From Microbacterium yannicii (GTDB lineage: Bacteria; Actinomycetota; Actinomycetes; Actinomycetales; Microbacteriaceae): a stretch of 59,137 bases of DNA. Below are positions 1 to 7,020 of this stretch, in pieces (position 1 is the first letter of the stretch; every line of letters starts with the position of its first letter). The notes beneath the pieces were generated by a model, which was given only the letters and a program-made list of their open reading frames with translations, had not been told where the DNA came from and searched no databases. Position numbers and translations under genes: made by a program. The DNA lies in contig NZ_JAMXMB010000038.1 of the NCBI RefSeq assembly GCF_024055635.1, forward strand, positions 1 through 59,137. The letters run 5' to 3'.

Positions 1-13
1 CCACCGCCGCGGC

Positions 14-1312
14 TCACTGCGCGAGGATCTCGGTGATGGCGTCGTTGTCGCTGTCGACCGTGTCGGTGCCTTCGAGCACCGCGTTGCGCACGAGCGTCAG
101 CCAGGGGCTGCCGGGTGCGTTGAACGCCTGCTGGAAGTTCAGCGCCACGGGCGTGTCGCCCTGCGAGGCCACCTCGTTGATGGTCACGAGCCGCGGGTCC
201 TTCGCGGCGTACTCGTTGTCGGCGAAGTCCGCGCGTGAGACGACGTCGTTGTCCTTCGCGAGGACGTCCACCTGGGCATCCTCCGACATCAGCCACGTGA
301 GGAAGTTCCAAGCCTGGGCGGCCTTCTTGGAGTCCTTCGAGATGCCGATGCCGTCGCCGCCGACGAATGTCGACGCGCCGCCGTCGACGCCCGGGATGCC
401 GGCGACGCCCGCGTCGAACGGTGTCGATGACAGAAGGGTCGCGGGGTAGAACATCAGGCCGACGTTGCCTTCGGTGAAGCCGGCGGTCCAGGTCGGACCG
501 GCTTCGTCCTGGGAGCTGGGCAGCACCGCGCCTGCCTCCCACAGATCGCGCCAGGTGTCGTAGACCTCCTTGGCGGCGTCGTTCGCGAGCAGCGATTCGT
601 GGCCGTCGTCGCTCAGCACCTCTTCGCCGGACGCCCAGATGCTCGGGAACCACGTGAAGACGAGGCATCCGCCGCAGTTCAGGCCGGTGGCTGTGCCGTA
701 GACGCCGTCTTTGCCGAGCGCCTGGATCTTCTTGGCCGCATCGGCGTACTCCGCCATGGTCGCGGGAGCCTTCTCGGGGTCGAGCCCGGCTTCTTCGAAC
801 AGCTCCTTGTTCCAGAACAGCATCGACAGGTCGAGCACGAAGGGCAGCACATGCTCCTTGCCGTCGGCGTCCGTTCCGGCCGAGAGGTGGCCCTGATTGA
901 TCTGATCCTTGTAGTCGAGGCCGTCGACCTGGGCACTGATGTCCTGGAACAGACCCTGCTCGACCCAGTTCGGCACGTAGACGATGTCGGCGGCGAAGAG
1001 GTCGGGCAGCCCGCCCGAGCCGGCAGCGGCGCCGACCTTCGCGACATAGTCGTCGTTCGGCACGACCGTCAGCTCGACCTGGTTCTCGTGCGACTCGTTG
1101 TAGGCGTCGACCAGCAGGTTCGCCTGCTTCTCGAGGGGCGCGCGGGTCCAGAGGGTGAGGGTCGTCCCGTCATCCGTCCCCTCGGCCGGGATGTCCTCCG
1201 CAGGCGTCGCCGCACCACCGGCGGCGCAGCCGGCGATGCCCACGAGGGCGCCTGAGAGGAGGAGTGCGGTCGCCGCGCGCCAGCCGGCGGCGCGACGTCG
1301 GGTGTTGGTCAT
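14..1312 (-). CDS. ABC sugar transporter substrate-binding lipoprotein
   Basis: Extracytoplasmic binding protein of a carbohydrate (CUT1-type) ABC importer, 432 aa. The ATG at 1312 gives a lipoprotein signal peptide: Arg-rich start (MTNTRRR), hydrophobic core and lipobox IAGC with the lipidated Cys at residue 29. The mature part has the usual SBP_bac_1 features, such as an early LTLWTRAPLEKQANLLVDAY-like segment and a late SKKAAQAWNFLTWLMS segment. The reading frame stays open upstream, but the signal peptide fixes the start. It is divergent from the LacI gene at 1475, and operator-like palindromes lie in the gap, so control by that LacI protein is likely. The permease genes expected downstream would lie left of the window. 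Substrate unknown. Confidence 0.9.
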   Translation of the reverse strand: MTNTRRRAAGWRAATALLLSGALVGIAGCAAGGAATPAEDIPAEGTDDGTTLTLWTRAPLEKQANLLVDAYNESHENQVELTVVPNDDYVAKVGAAAGSGGLPDLFAADIVYVPNWVEQGLFQDISAQVDGLDYKDQINQGHLSAGTDADGKEHVLPFVLDLSMLFWNKELFEEAGLDPEKAPATMAEYADAAKKIQALGKDGVYGTATGLNCGGCLVFTWFPSIWASGEEVLSDDGHESLLANDAAKEVYDTWRDLWEAGAVLPSSQDEAGPTWTAGFTEGNVGLMFYPATLLSSTPFDAGVAGIPGVDGGASTFVGGDGIGISKDSKKAAQAWNFLTWLMSEDAQVDVLAKDNDVVSRADFADNEYAAKDPRLVTINEVASQGDTPVALNFQQAFNAPGSPWLTLVRNAVLEGTDTVDSDNDAITEILAQ

Positions 1313-1389
1313 TGCAGTCTCCTTGGCTCGTCTTCGAGCGTGCGCGTGCGGGATCGCCGCGCCGCTGCCGTGATGGATTCCGAAAACAT

Positions 1390-1403
1390 CGAAATCGCTT
1401 TCG
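1390..1403. promoter_or_regulatory. LacI-type operator (candidate) 1
   Basis: CGAAATCGCTTTCG is an inverted repeat with CG at its centre, the pattern typical of LacI-family sites. It lies 78 bp upstream of the binding-protein start at 1312. The adjacent divergent LacI gene is the obvious candidate regulator. Inference from symmetry and position only. Confidence 0.6.
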
Positions 1404-1445
1404 GCACGGTATCGTGAGAGTTCGCGAGCGGTCAAGACGTTGCTT

Positions 1446-1457
1446 CGATAACGTTTC
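1446..1457. promoter_or_regulatory. LacI-type operator (candidate) 2
   Basis: GATAACGTTTCC matches the GAAANCGNTTTC pattern of the site at 1390 with two mismatches. It lies just upstream of the ribosome binding site (GAGGAGG, 1464-1470) of the LacI gene, a position that suits autorepression. Confidence 0.4.
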
Positions 1458-1474
1458 CGCAACGAGGAGGGGTG

Positions 1475-2500
1475 ATGGCGGCCAACGAGTCCGCGGGACG
1501 CAGCGCGACGCTGAGCGATGTCGCACGGCGTGCGGGAGTGTCGATCGCGACAGCGTCGAAGGCGCTCAACGGCCGCGAGGATGTCGCGCCGGCGACCCGG
1601 CGGCGGGTGATGGATGCCGCAGAAGAGCTGTCGTTCACGCCCAACGCCATGGCGCGCGGGCTCCTCGCGGGGCGCACCGGCACCGTCGGCCTGCTCACGA
1701 GCGACCTCGAGGGCCGCTTCATGATCCCGATCCTGATGGGTGCCGAGGACGCCTTCGGTGCCGGGCAGGTCAACGTGTTCCTCTGCGATGCGCGCGGTGA
1801 CGCGATCCGCGAGCAGCATCACCTCAAGGCGCTGCTGAGCCGGCGAGTCGACGGCATCATCGTCGTCGGCCGTCAGACCGACCCCCGGCCCTCGCTCGGT
1901 CAGGAGATCCCCGTGCCGGTCGTGTACGCGTACGCCCCCTCCGACGATCCGCGCGACCTCTCACTCACGCCCGACAACTACGCCGGCGGCCGGCTCGCCG
2001 TCGAGCACCTCATCGCCTGCGGTCGCACCCGCATCGCCCACATCACCGGCGACCCCGCGTACGCCGCCGCACAGGATCGCATCGCGGGGGCGCGAGCGGC
2101 GCTCGACGCGGCAGGACTCGAGCTCGTCGGCGCGCCCATGTTCTCGGAATGGACCGAGCACTGGGGGCGGGATGCCGCCGCCATGCTGCTCGAGCGGCAT
2201 CCCGACGTCGACGCGATCTTCTGCGGATCCGACCAGCTCGCCCGCGGCGCCCTCGACACCGCCCGCGATCTCGGTCGTCGCGTGCCGGAGGATCTCGCCG
2301 TCATCGGCTACGACAACTGGGAGGTGCTGTCGACGAACTCGCGCCCCGAGCTGACGAGCATCGACGCCAATCTGCAACAGCTCGGTCGCCAGGCGGCTCA
2401 GCGGGTGTTCGACGCGATCGACGGGGTCGACATCGGCGAGGGCACCCACCACCTCCCGGTGCGCCTCATCATCCGCGGCTCGACGATTCCACGACGCTGA
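1475..2500 (+). CDS. LacI family transcriptional regulator
   Basis: Sugar-responsive repressor, 341 aa. The N-terminal helix-turn-helix reads TLSDVARRAGVSIATASKALNG, followed by the hinge segment LSFTPNAMARGLL and a periplasmic-binding-protein-like effector domain (IFCGSDQLARGALD and DLAVIGYDNWEVLS near the C-terminus). The ATG at 1475 sits 4 nt after GAGGAGG; a GTG at 1472 is in frame but too close to that site. It is divergent from the binding lipoprotein at 14-1312 and probably controls it and itself through the palindromes at 1390 and 1446. Effector sugar unknown. Confidence 0.92.
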   Translation: MAANESAGRSATLSDVARRAGVSIATASKALNGREDVAPATRRRVMDAAEELSFTPNAMARGLLAGRTGTVGLLTSDLEGRFMIPILMGAEDAFGAGQVNVFLCDARGDAIREQHHLKALLSRRVDGIIVVGRQTDPRPSLGQEIPVPVVYAYAPSDDPRDLSLTPDNYAGGRLAVEHLIACGRTRIAHITGDPAYAAAQDRIAGARAALDAAGLELVGAPMFSEWTEHWGRDAAAMLLERHPDVDAIFCGSDQLARGALDTARDLGRRVPEDLAVIGYDNWEVLSTNSRPELTSIDANLQQLGRQAAQRVFDAIDGVDIGEGTHHLPVRLIIRGSTIPRR

Positions 2501-2563
2501 CGCGGCGTCCCGTGCGGCGGCGCAGCGGCGCGCGATGCGGCGCAGCGGCGCCCGACGCCGAAG

Positions 2564-3154
2564 CTACCCGCGTCCGCGACGGCGCCACCACGGGCTCCGA
2601 CGCCGGGACACGGCATCCGCGTCCGCCTGCGCCTGCGCAGCCATGCGGGAGCTGCGGCGCTCCTGCCACGCCGCCACTTCGGAGTCGACGTCGCGGGTCG
2701 GTGTCACGACGGGCGGGCCTCCCTGCAGCTGTCGCCGGGCGTCGATGACGCGACGGTTGAAGTCCTCGAGCGCCTCACGCACGTCCGCCTCGCGGGACAG
2801 CGCGTCGAGCGTGCCCTCGAGCTCGGCGTTCTCGACCCGGAGCCGGAGGGCAGGCGGGCCGAGCCCGGTGAGCTTCTCGCTCTCGATCTTGCGCCGGATC
2901 CACCAGTCCGGATCATGCGTCTCGCCGAGACCGGGGATCGGCTTCCCCGCGCCCGGCAGGTCGTCGAACTCGCCGCGGCGGATCGCCTGCTGGATCGCGT
3001 TCTCGACGACGGCCGCACGCTCGGCGGCCGAGAAGCCCCGTGCCGGCGGGGCGGCTGCGTCCGCGGCATCCTCTTCGTCCGATAGGAGACCCTGCTCGCG
3101 CTGCCACTTCTCGAAGCGGTAGCGCTCGGCGGCTTCGCGCGGCCCCTCGGTCAT
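2564..3154 (-). CDS. DUF1992 (DnaJ-C28-like) protein
   Basis: A 196-aa soluble protein with the DUF1992 core: AIRRGEFDDLPGAGKPIPGL, then a DPDWWIRRKI segment and helical, charged sequence. The domain is shared with the DnaJ homologue DNAJC28, but no J domain is present here and the biochemical role is unknown. The C-terminal 25 residues are Arg/Ala-rich. Its ATG at 3154 overlaps the stop of the upstream epimerase gene (ATGA), so the two are translationally coupled. The frame is open further upstream across the epimerase gene, but that extension is an antisense-like shadow in a different frame of the real gene. Confidence 0.8.
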   Translation of the reverse strand: MTEGPREAAERYRFEKWQREQGLLSDEEDAADAAAPPARGFSAAERAAVVENAIQQAIRRGEFDDLPGAGKPIPGLGETHDPDWWIRRKIESEKLTGLGPPALRLRVENAELEGTLDALSREADVREALEDFNRRVIDARRQLQGGPPVVTPTRDVDSEVAAWQERRSSRMAAQAQADADAVSRRRSPWWRRRGRG

Positions 3155-4002
3155 GACGCCGGGAGGTGATCCCGCCACGAGTGCTGCGGGTCGTACCCGA
3201 GCACACGCCGGGCCTTGTCGATCGAGAGCAGGGTGTCGTGCTCGCCGAACTCGCGGGTCTCGACGCCGGGGAAGACCTCGGCGACGAGTTCGGCGTTGGG
3301 TCGCGACATCACGGTGTCGGCGGCGGCGATGATGTACGTCTCGAAGCCAAGAGGCGCAACCTCGAGGGCACGCTGCACCACCTGGGCGCCGTCGCGGGCG
3401 TCGATGTACCCCCACAGGTTCCACTTGCGCAGCGTCGCGTCGGCGTCGTACGAGGGGAACGCTTCGTAATCCTCGGGCACCATCACGTTCGAGAAGCGCA
3501 GGCCGGTGATCGACAGGTCGGGATTCCACCGCACGAGCTCGACGGCCATGCGCTCTTCGAGCGTCTTCACGAGCGAGTACACCGACTCGGGCCGCGGCGG
3601 GTACTCCTCGTCGACCGGGATGTACGGCGGCGGAACGTCGAACGGCAGGCCCAGCACGGTCTCGCTCGACGCGTAGACGATCTTGCGGATCCCGAGGCGC
3701 ACCGCCGCCCAGAACACGTTGAACGTCGCGTTCATGTTGTTGTGGAACGTCGCCACGTCGGAGCGGATGCCGGGGGCCGGGATCGCGCCGAGATGCACGA
3801 CCGCGTCGAACCCGTCGTGGCGATCGTTGACGGCGGTCAAAGCGTCGACGACCTGCCCGTAGTCGGTCAGGTCGACCTGGACGAAGCCGGGGCCGCGCGC
3901 CCCGACGACGTCGAGACCGATGACGTCGTGGCCGGCCGCGCGCAGTTCGCGGGCGACGACGGTGCCGAGCTTTCCGGATGAGCCGGTGAGGGCGATGCGC
4001 AT
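3151..4002 (-). CDS. NAD-dependent epimerase/dehydratase family protein
   Basis: Extended-SDR enzyme, 283 aa. It has a Rossmann nucleotide-binding loop GSSGKLG at residues 7-13 and a catalytic YxxxK (Y142, K146) with Ser just after YASSE near residue 112. The overall pattern resembles uronate dehydrogenase and UDP-sugar epimerase-like proteins, so a sugar or sugar-acid substrate is likely but not proven. It starts at the ATG at 4002 behind a GGAG-like site and overlaps the DUF1992 gene by 4 bp. Confidence 0.82.
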   Translation of the reverse strand: MRIALTGSSGKLGTVVARELRAAGHDVIGLDVVGARGPGFVQVDLTDYGQVVDALTAVNDRHDGFDAVVHLGAIPAPGIRSDVATFHNNMNATFNVFWAAVRLGIRKIVYASSETVLGLPFDVPPPYIPVDEEYPPRPESVYSLVKTLEERMAVELVRWNPDLSITGLRFSNVMVPEDYEAFPSYDADATLRKWNLWGYIDARDGAQVVQRALEVAPLGFETYIIAAADTVMSRPNAELVAEVFPGVETREFGEHDTLLSIDKARRVLGYDPQHSWRDHLPAS

Positions 4003-4051
4003 GACTCCAGCCTGCCATTTCGTCGGACCGGTGGGGCGCTCGGGGGCGATG

Positions 4052-4990
4052 TCAGTGAGCGGCGGCTGTATCAGTGGTCGCCGTGGTCGTGCCCCGGAGC
4101 CGGAGGAGCCGCTCGCGGGCGAAGTCCTGCGCCCGCGGGCCCTCCTCGAGCGCCTTCGCCGACACCGCCAGCACGATCCGCGTGAGGGTCACGACGGGAA
4201 GCGGAGACCGGCGCAGCCCGAGCAGGCGCCGGTAGCTCCGCGGCAGGCTGGCGACGGCCGCCGCGAACAGCACGCGGTAGGCGAGGCGCATCATGCCGGT
4301 GAAAGGCGCCTTTCGGAGGAACCGCACCACGTCGTCGACGCGGTCGTCGCGGCGGAGCTCGCCGCGGGCGAGGAACCCATCCATGCGCGCGCGCAGGTCG
4401 GCCTCGGTCAGCGGCGGGTCCTCGAGGCGCATGAGACGCCCGGCCTGCGCCCACTCGCGCACGTACGCGTCGGCCCCGCCGGGGATCTGTCCGCCCCACC
4501 GCTGATGCGCGCCGAGGAACGCCTCCGTGAAGGCCAGGTGCACCCATTCGACGAGGTCCGCATCGCCGGCCGAGTACGCCCGCGGGCCGGTGACCGACTC
4601 GTACGAGCCCCGCACCCGCTGGTGGAGCCTGCCGACGCGCTGCGTCTCGCGCGCCGCCTGCGCGGTCGAGCCGTAGGTGACGCAGATGATCCAGCGCACG
4701 GTGCCGGTGAGGCGCCCGATCGGGTCGTCGCGGTAGCGCGAGAAGTCGTGCACGCCCGCCATCGCACCCGGATGCAGCGCCTGGATGAGCAGGGCACGGA
4801 TGCCGGCGACAAAGGTCCCCGTCCCGGCATGCACCGTCCACACTGCGCCGCCGTCGGCGAAGTATCCGGCGTCGTCGCCCTCGGCGAGGGCTCGCACCCA
4901 GGGCGGCGTGCCGTCGGGGTCGCCGGCGAGGGCGGTCAGCAGCCGTGCGCGCAGCGTCGGCCGCCGCGTCTTCGGAGAGCGTGCACCCAT
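4052..4990 (-). CDS. DUF2236 (MpaB/Lcp-like) oxygenase family protein
   Basis: A 312-aa protein of the DUF2236 family, which includes the mycophenolate enzyme MpaB and the heme-dependent rubber oxygenase Lcp. Visible family features are LLIQALHPGAMAGVHDFSRY followed by DDPIGRLTGT (residues about 85-115) and a later WVHLAFTEAFLGAH segment. These helices carry the conserved His and Arg residues associated with heme in the family. No signal peptide is seen, unlike secreted Lcp. It is divergent from the LacI gene at 5142, with a hairpin between them. Substrate unknown. Confidence 0.75.
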   Translation of the reverse strand: MGARSPKTRRPTLRARLLTALAGDPDGTPPWVRALAEGDDAGYFADGGAVWTVHAGTGTFVAGIRALLIQALHPGAMAGVHDFSRYRDDPIGRLTGTVRWIICVTYGSTAQAARETQRVGRLHQRVRGSYESVTGPRAYSAGDADLVEWVHLAFTEAFLGAHQRWGGQIPGGADAYVREWAQAGRLMRLEDPPLTEADLRARMDGFLARGELRRDDRVDDVVRFLRKAPFTGMMRLAYRVLFAAAVASLPRSYRRLLGLRRSPLPVVTLTRIVLAVSAKALEEGPRAQDFARERLLRLRGTTTATTDTAAAH

Positions 4991-5058
4991 GCGTCCAGCG
5001 TGCCACCGACACGGCGCAGTCGGGCGGGTTCGTCGCTGCGCGAGTCGGTGCGTTCACA

Positions 5059-5089
5059 GCGACTCGGCTCCGCGCATGAGCCGAGTCGC
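5059..5089. promoter_or_regulatory. Hairpin in divergent promoter region
   Basis: GCGACTCGGCTC (5059-5070) and GAGCCGAGTCGC (5078-5089) form a perfect 12-bp stem with a 7-nt loop. It lies between the divergent starts at 4990 and 5142, where a terminator would serve neither gene. A regulator site or mRNA-leader structure is more likely. Confidence 0.45.
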
Positions 5090-5141
5090 GGCAGATCGCC
5101 CGAGTCCGCCGCGGCGCGGACCGACGGATAGGGTGTGCGCC

Positions 5142-6155
5142 ATGGACGACACGCGGCCGCTGCCCGCCGACCCCACCCGCGTGGGCGTGCGCGATGTGGC
5201 GCGGGCTGCCGGTGTGTCGACGCAGACGGTGTCGCGCGTCATCAACGAGCATCCGAACATCCGGCCCGAGACGCGCGACCGCGTGCTGGAGGCGATCGCC
5301 GCGCTCGGCTACCGGGTGAACAACGCGGCCCGCACGCTGGGCACCCGCACGACCCGCACCCTGGGAGTGATCGCGTCGGATGCGACGCTGTACGGGCCGG
5401 CGGTCGGGATCGCCGCGCTGGAGGCAGCCGCCCGCGACGCCGGACGCTGGATCGCCACGGCGTACTCGGATGCCTCGTCCGAGGCATCCGTCCACGATGC
5501 CGCCGATCGGCTGATCGGCCAGGGTGTTGACGGGCTCATCGTGCTCGCCCCGCATGCAGCCACGCTGATGGCGCTGACCGCGGCGCATCCCGGCGTCGCC
5601 ATCGCCGCGTTGCACACCGGACCGGGCGCCGAGCAGCAGGAGGCGGGTGCGGCTCTCGCGATCACGCATCTCCTCGAGCTCGGCCACCGCCGCATCGGCC
5701 GGGTCGCCGGCCCCGAGGAGTGGCTGGAGGCGCGCTCGCGCGAAGCGGGGATGCGGCGCGCCCTCGAGGGCGCCGGCCTCGAAGCGGGGCCGCACTGGAG
5801 CGGCGACTGGACGGCCGCCGCCGGCGCAGCACTCGCTGGGCGGATCGCTGCGGCTGTCCGCGCGCCCGGTGGCCCCACGGCCGTCGCCGCTGCCAACGAC
5901 CAGATGGCGCTCGGACTCATCGCGGGACTGCGCGAGGCAGGTGTCGGCGTGCCCGGCGATGTCAGCATCGTCGGCTTCGACGACAATCCGGATGCCGCGT
6001 ACTACCGCCCCGCGCTGACCACCGTGGGCCTCGACCTGGCGGGGGAGGCCCGCCGTGCCGTCGCGGCCGTCCTCGGCGAGCCCGCAACCGCCGTCGCCGC
6101 ACCCCGGCTCGTCGTCCGCGCGTCCACCGCCCCGCCTCATCCCTCGACCGCGTGA
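5142..6155 (+). CDS. LacI family transcriptional regulator (candidate arabinose-operon repressor)
   Basis: A 337-aa LacI-type repressor. The HTH is VGVRDVARAAGVSTQTVSRV, then GYRVNNAARTLGT at the hinge, and the effector domain ends with AANDQMALGLI and VSIVGFDDNPDAAYY. The start is the ATG at 5142; longer frames upstream lack coding features. It lies directly upstream of araD and in the same orientation, with the perfect palindrome TGTTACCGGTAACA (6178-6191) between them. It is therefore the prime candidate for arabinose-responsive control, although the GntR-type AraR of Bacillus is unrelated. Confidence 0.9.
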   Translation: MDDTRPLPADPTRVGVRDVARAAGVSTQTVSRVINEHPNIRPETRDRVLEAIAALGYRVNNAARTLGTRTTRTLGVIASDATLYGPAVGIAALEAAARDAGRWIATAYSDASSEASVHDAADRLIGQGVDGLIVLAPHAATLMALTAAHPGVAIAALHTGPGAEQQEAGAALAITHLLELGHRRIGRVAGPEEWLEARSREAGMRRALEGAGLEAGPHWSGDWTAAAGAALAGRIAAAVRAPGGPTAVAAANDQMALGLIAGLREAGVGVPGDVSIVGFDDNPDAAYYRPALTTVGLDLAGEARRAVAAVLGEPATAVAAPRLVVRASTAPPHPSTA

Positions 6156-6177
6156 AAACGTCGGGACGGATCGTGGT

Positions 6178-6191
6178 TGTTACCGGTAACA
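6178..6191. promoter_or_regulatory. Operator palindrome upstream of araD
   Basis: TGTTACCGGTAACA is a perfect 14-bp palindrome with a CG centre, 58 bp before the araD start. A possible -10 hexamer (TAACAT, 6187-6192) overlaps its right half, so binding would block transcription of araDBA. Its inner 10 bp, TTACCGGTAA, recur upstream of the LacI gene at 15681 and of the binding protein at 16814. Confidence 0.75.
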
Positions 6192-6249
6192 TAGCCGCGA
6201 CGGCCGCGTATGGCCCGAAAGTTCCACACGAGACCCGATGGAGGACCCC

Positions 6250-7020
6250 GTGACCAGCCCCGAGCCGACGACGCCGGCACCCGCGTTCGCACCCGAGGTC
6301 GAGGCATCCATCGCCGCCGTCCGGGCCGATGTCGCGAAGCTCCACGGCGAGCTCGTGCGCTACGGCCTGGTGGTCTGGACCGGCGGCAACGTGTCGGGAC
6401 GCGTGCCCGGGGCCGATCTCTTCGTCATCAAGCCGTCGGGCGTCTCGTACGACGACCTCGCCCCCGAGAACATGATCCTGTGCGATCTCGACGGGAAAGT
6501 CGTGCCCGGCAGCCAGGGCAGCGACCGCAGCCCCTCGAGCGACACCGCGGCGCACGCCTACGTGTACCGCCACATGCCCGACGTCGGCGGCATGGTGCAC
6601 ACGCACTCGACCTTCGCCGTGGCCTGGGCGGCGCGCGGCGAGGAGATCCCCTGCGTCATCACCGCCATGGCCGATGAGTTCGGCGGGCCTATCCCGATCG
6701 GCCCGTTCGCCATCATCGGCGACGACTCGATCGGACGCGGCATCGTCGAGACCCTCACCGGACACCGGAGCCGCGCCGTGCTCATGCAGAACCACGGTCC
6801 GTTCACGATCGGCACGTCGGCGAAGGATGCGGTCAAGGCCGCGGTGATGGTCGAGGACGTGGCCCGCACCGTGCACTACGCGCGGGAGGCCGGTCCGCTG
6901 ATCCCGATCCCGCAGGAGGCCGTCGACCGCCTCTTCGACCGCTACCAGAACGTCTACGGCCAGTCGTCCGACGAGCGTCGCGACGGCACCGACGAGCGCG
7001 CGGAAGAGGGCGGGCGATGA
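6250..7020 (+). CDS. araD: L-ribulose-5-phosphate 4-epimerase
   Basis: Class II aldolase/AraD family enzyme, 256 aa, converting L-ribulose 5-phosphate to D-xylulose 5-phosphate. Visible active-site blocks are WTGGNVSGR and FVIKPSGVSYDDL (phosphate and substrate binding), the zinc ligands in GGMVHTHSTFA and the third His in VLMQNHGPFTIG. The GTG at 6250 is chosen because GGAGGA sits 4 nt before it; an in-frame ATG at 6238 has no such site. First gene of the araD-araB-araA operon, overlapping araB by 4 bp (ATGA). Likely repressed through the palindrome at 6178. Confidence 0.93.
   Translation: MTSPEPTTPAPAFAPEVEASIAAVRADVAKLHGELVRYGLVVWTGGNVSGRVPGADLFVIKPSGVSYDDLAPENMILCDLDGKVVPGSQGSDRSPSSDTAAHAYVYRHMPDVGGMVHTHSTFAVAWAARGEEIPCVITAMADEFGGPIPIGPFAIIGDDSIGRGIVETLTGHRSRAVLMQNHGPFTIGTSAKDAVKAAVMVEDVARTVHYAREAGPLIPIPQEAVDRLFDRYQNVYGQSSDERRDGTDERAEEGGR

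Noticed and set aside
1313..1822. 170-residue N-terminal extension of the binding lipoprotein
   Set aside because: The extension overlaps the divergent LacI gene and would bury the lipoprotein signal peptide; the start at 1312 fits the family.
2564..4018. A single 484-aa gene covering the epimerase and DUF1992 regions
   Set aside because: Its first 288 residues are low-complexity Arg/Ala shadow sequence of the epimerase gene; only the last 196 residues show a real domain.
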